Source of the DNA: Thiotrichaceae bacterium
GTDB taxonomy: Bacteria > Pseudomonadota > Gammaproteobacteria > SZUA-229
Direction of reading: 5' to 3'
Assembly (NCBI GenBank): GCA_002746365.1
Contig: NVWZ01000038.1
Coordinates: 9,041-14,377, forward strand
DNA length: 5,337 nucleotides
Part shown: one piece after another, positions 1-5,337 of the stretch
Numbering within the stretch: the first letter of the stretch is position 1
Layout: every line of letters begins with the position of its first letter
Notes under the pieces: generated by a model
Database searches by the model: none
What the model was told of the DNA's origin: nothing
The model's input: the letters and a program-made list of their open reading frames with translations, nothing else
Translations under genes and position numbers: made by a program

Positions 1-140
1 AAAACAGCCAGAGAACAATTTCTAAAAACCTGAGACAGCTCTCCCTGACTGGTGTTTAAGATTCGCCCCACTTCAAATTGCGAAAGCGTTTCAAGTTGGC
101 CTTTGGGGGAAATGACGGCATCGACAACATCATATTTCAT
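1..140 (-). CDS. ppnN: N-terminus of pyrimidine/purine nucleotide 5'-monophosphate nucleosidase (PpnN/YgdH), cut by window edge
   Basis: Only the first 46 codons are present; the gene runs off the left edge. The translation starts MKYDVVDAVISPKGQLETLS and ends in FRNCSLAV. The ending matches the conserved N-terminal block of E. coli PpnN (formerly YgdH), and the ISP-G-LETLSQFEV segment aligns with the E. coli start with a few extra residues. In the family, the enzyme cleaves the N-glycosidic bond of nucleoside monophosphates to give a free base and ribose 5-phosphate, linking nucleotide pools to salvage; the E. coli enzyme responds to (p)ppGpp. The catalytic LOG-type domain lies beyond the window and cannot be checked. 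The start is well defined: an in-frame TGA lies four codons upstream (150-152) with no ATG, GTG or TTG between. No strong Shine-Dalgarno is visible. It lies downstream of ilvD on the same strand, separated by 210 bases that include a palindromic repeat. Confidence 0.85.
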   Translation of the reverse strand, partial: MKYDVVDAVISPKGQLETLSQFEVGRILNTSQGELSQVFRNCSLAV

Positions 141-198
141 GCGGATTACTCATTGTATTATTATTTTAGTATTTATGAGTATAACGGATGAATTAGAA

Positions 199-204
199 AT
201 TATA
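199..204 (-). promoter_or_regulatory. Possible -10 box for ppnN
   Basis: Read on the minus strand, these six bases are a perfect TATAAT, about 59 bases upstream of the ppnN start. No convincing -35 hexamer is found 16-18 bases further upstream and there is no extended -10 TG. The assignment therefore rests on the -10 match and on its position between the ilvD-side repeat and ppnN. It would let ppnN be transcribed independently of ilvD. Confidence 0.25.
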
Positions 205-244
205 CCTACTTGGATCGAGAACAAATCACTTCACATAAGTAACC

Positions 245-329
245 GTCATCTCGAATGAATGTTTTTTATGAAGAGAGATCTTAAAACCCCGAAGAAACAA
301 GATCTCTCAGATAAAACTTTCGAGATGAC
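245..329. repeat. Palindromic intergenic repeat, copy 1 (REP/MITE-like)
   Basis: The outer arms GTCATCTCGA (245-254) and TCGAGATGAC (320-329) are perfect inverted complements. Inner arms AGAGATCTT (274-282) and AAGATCTCT (299-307) are also perfect, enclosing a 16-base loop. Each half is a unit that begins GTCATCTCGA and ends GAGAGATCTT, with a variable AT-rich middle: 38 bases on the left and 31 on the right. The same unit recurs at 4436-4462, so this is a dispersed family and not a chance hairpin. It lies between the ilvD stop and the ppnN start. No U-tract follows the stem on either strand, so it is not a standard intrinsic terminator, though its transcript could fold and protect or separate the two messages. 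Confidence 0.75.
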
Positions 330-350
330 AACGGCTACAGGGCACCTCTA

Positions 351-2027
351 TTAAAACTTATCCGTCACTGCACCTTCAGACGCTGAAGAAACCAGCCGCG
401 CATATTTTGCCAATGTACCGCGATTTTCTTTTATTGGTGGTGCCTGCCATTTCGCCAGGCGCGCGTCTATTTCTTCTTGTGGAATATTTAAACTCAAAGT
501 CTTATTCACGGCATCAATGGTAATGCCATCACCGTCTTCGATAATCGCAATGGGGCCACCGACAGCCGCTTCAGGTGTTACGTGACCGACCACGAAACCA
601 TGACTGCCGCCCGAAAAACGACCATCGGTAATCAGGGCAACCTCTTTGCCTAAGCCTTTACCCATAATCGCACCGGTTGGACTTAACATCTCACGCATAC
701 CCGGCCCACCAACAGGGCCTTCGTGACGAATCACAACGACATCATCTTTCACCACCGTATCATCTAAAACGGCAGCTAATGCCGCTTCTTCTGATTCGAA
801 AACACGCGCATTCCCGGTAAAACTCAAGCCTTCTTTACCGGTGATTTTTGCCACCGAACCCCCGGTTGCAATATTCCCATAGAGCACGACGAGGTGACTG
901 TCTTTTTTAATCGGATTATCCAGAGCGCGTATAACATCTTGCCCGGCTGGATAAGGTGGCACATCAGCCAGGTTTTCTGCCATGGTTTTTCCGGTAACCG
1001 TCATACAGTCACCGTGCAACAAATTAGCATCGAGCAACATTTTCATAAGGGGCCGAATACCACCGATGGCAATCAGTTCAGACATCAGGTATTTACCACT
1101 TGGACGCAAATCAGCCAGCAATGGAACGTGCTCACCAATGCGGGTAAAATCATCCAGTTCGAGCTCCACATCAGTAGCATGCGCCATCGCTAGCAAATGC
1201 AGTACCGCATTGGTCGAACCGCCTAAAGCAATAACCACGGTAATCGCATTTTCAAACGCTTTACGCGTCATGATATCGCGAGGTTTAATGCCTTTTTCGA
1301 TCAGCGAAAATACGGCTTCGCCCGCACGAAAACAATCGTTTTTCTTATCGTCAGAAATCGCTTCTTGCGCCGAACTATTCGGCAAACTCATACCTAACGC
1401 TTCGATTGCTGAGGCCATGGTATTCGCCGTGTACATACCGCCGCAAGATCCAGGCCCCGGTATTGCAGTATCTTCGACCACTTTTAACTCTGCTTCGGAT
1501 ACCTTTCCAGCAGCAACACCACCCACCGCTTCAAAGACTGAAACGATATCAGTGTGCCCGGCGCCCGGTTTAATGGTACCGCCATAAACAAAAACAGAGG
1601 GGCGATTGAGCCGAGCCAACGCAATCATACAGCCCGGCATGTTTTTATCACAGCCGCCAATCGCAACCACACCATCGAAACCCTGCGCCGCGGTCACTGT
1701 CTCTATCGAATCGGCAATAACTTCACGCGAAACTAATGAGTAACGCATACCCGGTGTGCCCATTGAAATACCATCTGATACCGTAATAGTATTAAAAATA
1801 ATACTTTTTGCACCCGCTTCATCAGCACCCTGCGCCGCATTTTCAGCCAGCTTATTGATGTGCATATTGCAAGGTGTCACCATGCTCCAGGTTGAAGCAA
1901 TACCAATTTGCGGTTTTTTAAAATCATCATCGCCAAAACCGACTGCATGCAACATAGCACGACTGGGCGCCTGCGAGATGCCATCGACTATAATTGAAGA
2001 AAATTTACGTGTTTTATCATTTGCCAT
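351..2027 (-). CDS. ilvD: Dihydroxy-acid dehydratase
   Basis: This 558-residue cytoplasmic enzyme dehydrates 2,3-dihydroxy-isovalerate and 2,3-dihydroxy-3-methylvalerate to the 2-keto acid precursors of valine/leucine and isoleucine; the valine precursor also feeds pantothenate synthesis. The IlvD/Edd family signatures are intact: TPCNMHI with Cys53, SDG with Asp85, GGCDKNMPG with Cys126 and Lys128, [15 protein letters not shown] with Cys195, and TDGRFSGGS at 467-475. By family knowledge the three cysteines hold the Fe-S cluster, Asp85 and carbamylated Lys128 bind Mg2+, and Ser472 is the likely catalytic base. The length and motif wording fit the shorter IlvD subfamily (about 550-570 residues, including characterised [2Fe-2S] members), not the 616-residue E. 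coli form. The ATG is supported by GAAGG eight bases upstream. The gene stands alone, with no other ilv gene in the window, and diverges from argA. No leader peptide or attenuator is visible before it. Confidence 0.97.
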   Translation of the reverse strand: MANDKTRKFSSIIVDGISQAPSRAMLHAVGFGDDDFKKPQIGIASTWSMVTPCNMHINKLAENAAQGADEAGAKSIIFNTITVSDGISMGTPGMRYSLVSREVIADSIETVTAAQGFDGVVAIGGCDKNMPGCMIALARLNRPSVFVYGGTIKPGAGHTDIVSVFEAVGGVAAGKVSEAELKVVEDTAIPGPGSCGGMYTANTMASAIEALGMSLPNSSAQEAISDDKKNDCFRAGEAVFSLIEKGIKPRDIMTRKAFENAITVVIALGGSTNAVLHLLAMAHATDVELELDDFTRIGEHVPLLADLRPSGKYLMSELIAIGGIRPLMKMLLDANLLHGDCMTVTGKTMAENLADVPPYPAGQDVIRALDNPIKKDSHLVVLYGNIATGGSVAKITGKEGLSFTGNARVFESEEAALAAVLDDTVVKDDVVVIRHEGPVGGPGMREMLSPTGAIMGKGLGKEVALITDGRFSGGSHGFVVGHVTPEAAVGGPIAIIEDGDGITIDAVNKTLSLNIPQEEIDARLAKWQAPPIKENRGTLAKYARLVSSASEGAVTDKF

Positions 2028-2035
2028 CAGGGTAA

Positions 2036-2040
2036 CCTTC
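2036..2040 (-). promoter_or_regulatory. Ribosome binding site of ilvD
   Basis: On the minus strand GAAGG sits eight bases before the ilvD ATG. It is the clearest Shine-Dalgarno in the window and fixes the start at 2027. Immediately upstream is an AT-rich TATATTATA stretch (2041-2049) that could supply a -10 element, but no good -35 was found for it. Confidence 0.6.
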
Positions 2041-2105
2041 TATAATATACTTACTAAACTCTTACATCGATATGTTGAACTACTGCCGAATAAGACAAAT
2101 ACAGA

Positions 2106-2133
2106 TTGAAGAGAAAACAGAATCGCGTATATT
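2106..2133 (+). promoter_or_regulatory. Candidate sigma-70 promoter for argA
   Basis: TTGAAG (2106-2111; four of six matches to TTGACA) is followed after 16 bases by TATATT (2128-2133; five of six matches to TATAAT). This would start transcription near 2140, giving a leader of about 32 bases before the argA start. It lies in the 144-base gap (2028-2171) between the divergent ilvD and argA genes, where an argA promoter is expected. No convincing ArgR operator (TGAAT/ATTCA palindrome) was seen around it. Confidence 0.4.
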
Positions 2134-2171
2134 ACTAGCTAAATAAAGACTTAAACAGTACTGAGATCAAA

Positions 2172-3536
2172 TTGGTAGACAATAAAACCAAAAAACCGGG
2201 TGAAACTCGTAGTAATTCGAATAAGGAACACGTTGACTGGTTCAGGCAATCAGCCCCGTATATCCATTCGCACAGAGGTAAAACCTTTGTTATTCTGTTT
2301 GGCGGCGAAGCCGTCGAGCACGATGGCTTCGCCCATCTTATTCACGATATTGCACTACTAAATAGCCTGGGTGTCCGTATTGTACTGGTGCACGGTGCCC
2401 GCTCGCAGATTGAAAAACAACTTCATACACTGGGTATCAGCTCAAAATTTGCCGACGGATTACGCATTACCCTGAACGAAAACATGCCCGCCATCGAACA
2501 GGCCGTCGGTCAGGTTCGTTTACGCATTGAAGCCCAACTTTCCATGGGTCTACCCAACACTCCCATGGCCGATGCCTCTATTCGCGTGATATCGGGCAAC
2601 TTTATTACCGCCCGGCCTCATGGCATTCACCATGGCACCGATTTCTGTCAGACCGGCAATGTCAGAAATGTGGATGCAAATACCATTAAACAACAGTTGG
2701 CAAACAATAATGTCACGCTGATTTCACCTATCGGTTACTCGCCAACAGGGGAAGTGTTCAACCTGCGCGCTGAAGATATTGCCACAGAAACTGCCATCGC
2801 CCTGAATGCAGATAAACTCATTTTCGTTATGGAAAATAACGGCGTTACCGATAAAACCGGTGGACTACTGCAACAACTTGACCTGCCTCACGCCGAGAAC
2901 TGGCAAAAAAATCACGGCACAAATACCGACACTGACCTCGACACACAAACTCACCTGAGTAACGCTGCACATGCTTGCCGTGGTGGCGTACAGCGCGTGC
3001 ATTTAATCAGTCGGCAAATCGATGGCGCGTTATTGTTAGAACTGTACACACGAGATGGCGTCGGCACCTTAGTTACCGCAGACAACTATGAAGATTTACG
3101 TACCGCATCCATTGATGACATTGGCGGAATACTGGAATTAATTTCGCCTCTGGAGAAGAGTGGCGTTTTAGTTAAGCGTTCACGTGAACAATTAGAGTTA
3201 GACATGAACAACTTTACCGTTATCGAACGTGACGGCATGATTATCGCCTGCGCCGCTATTTTCACTTTTCCAAAAGAAGAATCGGCAGAACTCGCTTGCC
3301 TGGCGGTACATCAGGACTACCAAACTCAAGGTCGCGGTGACGATCTAATGCAACACATAGAATGGCAGGCCAGAAAAAAACACTTGAAAAAAATATTCAC
3401 CCTGACCACACAAACCATGCACTGGTTTGTCGAGCGTGGTTTTATTGAGTGTAATGCCGAAGAACTACCGATTGAAAAACAATCGCTATACAATTATCAG
3501 CGTAATTCAAAAGTTTTTTGCAAACAATTAAACTAA
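2172..3536 (+). CDS. argA: Amino-acid N-acetyltransferase (N-acetylglutamate synthase)
   Basis: The enzyme transfers acetyl from acetyl-CoA to glutamate, the first committed step of arginine synthesis in the cytoplasm. The 454 residues show the classical two-domain ArgA layout. Residues about 20-300 form an amino-acid-kinase-like domain (WFRQSAPYIHSHRGKTFVI, FGGEAVEH, VLVHGAR, SGNFITARP, SPTGEVFNL, HACRGGVQRVHLIS), which in this family binds the arginine feedback inhibitor instead of phosphorylating. Residues about 310-450 form the GNAT domain: DIGGILELISPLE, KRSREQLE, the acetyl-CoA loop LAVHQDYQTQGRGDDLM, WFVERGF and LYNYQRNSKV. Similarity to E. coli ArgA (443 residues) is continuous. The start is TTG: the nearest upstream in-frame stop is TAG at 2136-2138, no ATG or GTG lies between it and the conserved region, and only a weak GAG precedes it. 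A Lys/Asn-rich tail of about 20 residues precedes the conserved part. An acidic, Thr-rich loop (250-262) lies where E. coli also varies. Confidence 0.96.
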   Translation: MVDNKTKKPGETRSNSNKEHVDWFRQSAPYIHSHRGKTFVILFGGEAVEHDGFAHLIHDIALLNSLGVRIVLVHGARSQIEKQLHTLGISSKFADGLRITLNENMPAIEQAVGQVRLRIEAQLSMGLPNTPMADASIRVISGNFITARPHGIHHGTDFCQTGNVRNVDANTIKQQLANNNVTLISPIGYSPTGEVFNLRAEDIATETAIALNADKLIFVMENNGVTDKTGGLLQQLDLPHAENWQKNHGTNTDTDLDTQTHLSNAAHACRGGVQRVHLISRQIDGALLLELYTRDGVGTLVTADNYEDLRTASIDDIGGILELISPLEKSGVLVKRSREQLELDMNNFTVIERDGMIIACAAIFTFPKEESAELACLAVHQDYQTQGRGDDLMQHIEWQARKKHLKKIFTLTTQTMHWFVERGFIECNAEELPIEKQSLYNYQRNSKVFCKQLN

Positions 3537-3551
3537 GCCAGTTAGCTATTT

Positions 3552-4391
3552 ATGAATTTCTTACAGGTACCGCAAAGTATCATTGAAGAAAATGTCTTCA
3601 ATGCACTAAAAGAAGATATTGGTGAAGGCGACATAACAGCCGAACTTATCCCTCGTGAGAATATTTCTCTTGCCACTGTCATTAGCCGGGAAGATTGTAT
3701 ATTCTGCGGTCTTGACTGGTTTGAAGAAACGCTCCGTCAGATTGACACTGAAATACTAATTGACTGGAGCGTTGATGATGGAGACGAGATTAAAGCTGAT
3801 CAGATAATCTGTACCATTAGCGGCTCATCACAAAACATCGTTAGTGCTGAACGCACTGCCCTTAATTTTATTCAAACACTCTCAGCGACTGCAACACTGT
3901 CTCACCGTTATGCTAAAGCGGTTGCTGATACTAACACTAAAGTTCTGGATACAAGGAAAACCATTCCCGGTCTGCGCATGGCACAAAAATACGCGGTCAC
4001 CTGCGGCGGCTGCAGCAATCATCGCATCGGATTGTTCGACGCATTTCTAATAAAAGAAAATCACATCATCGCCTGCGACGGCATTAACAATGCTGTTCAG
4101 GACGCCCGATTTCATAATCCGGATTTAAAGGTAGAAATTGAAGTTGAAAACATGGACGAGTTACAACAAGCTATTGATGCTGGCGCTGATCGAGTTTTAC
4201 TGGACAATTTTGACATCGCCTCTTTAAAACAGGCTGTTGAAATATGCAAAGGAAAAATTATAACTGAAGCCTCCGGCAACATTACGATTAACACTATTCA
4301 CGATGTAGCTAAAACAGGTGTCGATTTTATTTCTACAGGCGCATTAACCAAGGACATTAAAGCTATTGATTTATCGATGCGTTTTGACTAA
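3552..4391 (+). CDS. nadC: Nicotinate-nucleotide pyrophosphorylase (carboxylating) / quinolinate phosphoribosyltransferase
   Basis: NadC converts quinolinate and phosphoribosyl pyrophosphate to nicotinate mononucleotide, CO2 and pyrophosphate, the entry of the de novo pathway into NAD. The 279 residues cover the full fold: an N-terminal alpha/beta sandwich (EDIGEGDITAELIP, residues 21-34) and a C-terminal barrel. Visible active-site motifs are ERTALNFIQTLS (100-111), DTRKTIPGLR (133-142), NHRIGL (156-161), FLIKENHI (165-172), VEIEVEN (194-200), LLDNF (216-220) and EASGNI (239-244). Arg101, Arg135, Lys136, His157, Arg158 and Lys168 are the basic residues expected to bind both substrates. It is shorter than E. 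coli NadC (297 residues) only at the N-terminus. It begins 15 bases after argA ends and has no clear Shine-Dalgarno or promoter of its own in that gap, so co-transcription and translational coupling with argA are likely. One oddity is Cys154 in CGGC, where many homologues have CGGG. Confidence 0.97.
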   Translation: MNFLQVPQSIIEENVFNALKEDIGEGDITAELIPRENISLATVISREDCIFCGLDWFEETLRQIDTEILIDWSVDDGDEIKADQIICTISGSSQNIVSAERTALNFIQTLSATATLSHRYAKAVADTNTKVLDTRKTIPGLRMAQKYAVTCGGCSNHRIGLFDAFLIKENHIIACDGINNAVQDARFHNPDLKVEIEVENMDELQQAIDAGADRVLLDNFDIASLKQAVEICKGKIITEASGNITINTIHDVAKTGVDFISTGALTKDIKAIDLSMRFD

Positions 4392-4435
4392 TCACTGAAG
4401 CAGATGCATACAAAACTAACACCCACCCTAGCTCT

Positions 4436-4503
4436 GTCATCTCGACCAAAGGGTGAGATCTTATACAGCGGGAGCAAAGCGCTCTCCCTTTGTGCATAAT
4501 GAC
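4436..4503. repeat. Palindromic intergenic repeat, copy 2, overlapping the acyltransferase start
   Basis: The left arm is 4436-4462, beginning GTCATCTCGACC and ending GAGATCTT, and so shares both ends with the arms of the repeat at 245-329. The right arm (4479-4503, read in reverse) begins GTCATTATGC and matches the left arm at about 17 of 25 positions. Within the palindrome, 4448-4457 (AAAGGGTGAG) pairs with 4482-4491 with a single mismatch, and GTCAT (4436-4440) pairs with ATGAC (4499-4503). There is no U-tract after it. It fills most of the 107-base gap between nadC and the acyltransferase gene, and its last five bases include the acyltransferase ATG. The remaining bases of the gap (4392-4435) show nothing recognisable. 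Confidence 0.65.
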
Positions 4504-5260
4504 ATTCATAAGAAAAATCATCCGGTCTGTATTACTGATCTTATGGCTTTTTATCGGCGTCATTCTCACTGTGTTATTTTTACGAAACAGCCGACCACCC
4601 CATGGTTTTTCTACCCATGTCGTTAGCACATGGCTCGGTGTTCTGTCGCGGATTTTTGGAGTACGAATACAAACCTATGGCACTGCCCTGCCTCAAAATA
4701 CCTTATTTGTTTCTAATCATATTTCCTGGCTCGATATTCTTATTCTGGGCAAATTAGTACCCATACATTTTTTATCAAAATACGAAGTAAAAACCATGCC
4801 AGTTTTTGGCTGGCTGGCAACACGTGCCGGTACTTTATATATTAAACGTGGCAATAAAGATTCTGCTTCTGAAGCCTGCAGTGAGATTACTGCCGCTTTA
4901 CGCAAACAACATAATAGTTTGGTGTTTGCCGAAGGCACAACCACAGACGGCCATATCAAAAAATTTCATAGTCGTATCATGCAGAGTGCGATTGATGCTA
5001 ACGCTATGGTTCAACCCGTGGCTATTTTTTATCCTGTTCAGAACCCTGAAACAAATAAATGTGAAATCAATCCGGTTACTTTATTTCATGGCAATACAAC
5101 CTTGAGCGAATCATTTAATCGGATTGCACGTGCAAAAAAAATAAATGTCGAGGTTCATTTTCTTGAACCCATAAACAGCACAGGTAAAACACGCGATGAA
5201 ATTGCACAGCACGCTTATGAAGAAGTGGTTGATGCGATTAAGTCTATAAAAACTCGCTGA
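4499..5260 (+). CDS. PlsC-family 1-acyl-sn-glycerol-3-phosphate (lysophospholipid) acyltransferase
   Basis: This 253-residue inner-membrane protein has the four LPLAT blocks. Block I is NHISWLDIL with the catalytic HX4D pair (His74, Asp79). Block II is GTLYIKRGN (111-119). Block III is FAEGTTTDG (143-151). Block IV is VQPVAIFYP (171-179). One hydrophobic segment at about residues 7-28 should anchor it, placing the catalytic domain on the cytoplasmic face. The family acylates lysophosphatidic acid or related lysolipids at the sn-2 position to make phosphatidic acid. The EGTTTDG wording departs from the EGTRS of E. coli PlsC, so the exact acceptor is uncertain and I give no gene symbol. I chose ATG 4499; a TTG at 4490 in frame would add three residues (M-C-I). 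Neither has a usable Shine-Dalgarno: the nearest GGGAG is at 4470-4474, 24 bases from the ATG, and can pair inside the repeat hairpin. It lies 107 bases after nadC on the same strand. Confidence 0.9.
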   Translation: MTFIRKIIRSVLLILWLFIGVILTVLFLRNSRPPHGFSTHVVSTWLGVLSRIFGVRIQTYGTALPQNTLFVSNHISWLDILILGKLVPIHFLSKYEVKTMPVFGWLATRAGTLYIKRGNKDSASEACSEITAALRKQHNSLVFAEGTTTDGHIKKFHSRIMQSAIDANAMVQPVAIFYPVQNPETNKCEINPVTLFHGNTTLSESFNRIARAKKINVEVHFLEPINSTGKTRDEIAQHAYEEVVDAIKSIKTR

Positions 5261-5337
5261 CTATACAATCCTTAGAACCGCTTAGACGCAGGGGAAAACT
5301 AATTATCACTGATCTGTATAAACCTTGTCGTCATTCC

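Noticed and set aside
52..258. Short plus-strand frame across the ppnN start and its upstream gap
   Set aside because: It is antisense to the recognisable ppnN N-terminus, runs into the palindromic repeat, and resembles no known protein.
982..1587. Long open frame (201 codons) on the plus strand, antisense to ilvD
   Set aside because: It lies wholly inside the strongly conserved ilvD gene. Its translation is rich in Ser, Ala and Pro with no recognisable motif, as expected for the shadow of a real gene.
2018..2046. TTGCCA (2021-2026) and TATAAT (2041-2046) as a plus-strand promoter
   Set aside because: Both hexamers look good, but the 14-base spacing is too short for sigma-70. The promoter at 2106-2133 is better spaced and closer to argA.
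1756..2109. Plus-strand frame spanning the ilvD start and the divergent gap
   Set aside because: Most of it is antisense to conserved ilvD codons, and the rest covers promoter-like AT-rich DNA.
2028..2171. ArgR operator or ilv leader-peptide attenuator in the divergent gap
   Set aside because: I looked for TGAAT/ATTCA palindromes and for a short frame rich in Ile, Leu or Val codons before a terminator hairpin. Neither is convincing.
4363..4629. Minus-strand frame across the nadC-acyltransferase gap
   Set aside because: It is antisense to the N-terminus of the acyltransferase and crosses the repeat. Its composition shows no domain or signal peptide.
4806..5105. Second plus-strand frame inside the acyltransferase gene, with hydrophobic stretches
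   Set aside because: It is the out-of-frame reading of a gene whose own frame carries all four LPLAT blocks.
1..5337. A novel multi-gene system such as defence, biosynthetic cluster or mobile island
   Set aside because: Every substantial gene belongs to a well-known housekeeping family with intact motifs, and there are no integrase, transposase, toxin or nuclease genes.

Overview
The window is a stretch of ordinary chromosomal metabolism from a moderately AT-leaning gammaproteobacterium. The best taxonomic cues are the fused kinase-like/GNAT ArgA, which closely resembles the E. coli protein, the NadC of the same type, and a short-form IlvD of about 558 residues. I cannot name the genus. No phage, plasmid, CRISPR, toxin or defence genes are visible, and I found no undescribed multi-gene system.

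Layout: two genes on the minus strand are followed by three on the plus strand, diverging from a gap at 2028-2171. On the minus strand, ilvD (351-2027) makes the third enzyme of branched-chain amino acid synthesis. Downstream of it, clipped by the left window edge, is the start of ppnN (nucleotide 5'-monophosphate nucleosidase). On the plus strand are argA (first step of arginine synthesis), nadC (NAD synthesis) and a PlsC-type lysophospholipid acyltransferase gene. argA and nadC are only 15 bases apart and are probably co-transcribed. The acyltransferase gene follows after 107 bases.

The most interesting non-coding signal is a small palindromic repeat family. Its arm begins GTCATCTCGA and ends GAGATCTT. 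One copy lies between ilvD and ppnN (245-329). A second, diverged copy lies between nadC and the acyltransferase gene (4436-4503), and its right arm contains the acyltransferase start codon. The last eight bases of the window (GTCATTCC) might begin a third copy. The repeats sit in the gaps between co-directional genes and are absent from the divergent promoter gap, as is typical of REP-like or MITE-like intergenic elements.

The genes serve unrelated pathways (nucleotide turnover, valine/leucine/isoleucine, arginine, NAD, phospholipid). Their adjacency looks like housekeeping co-location, not a dedicated functional system.
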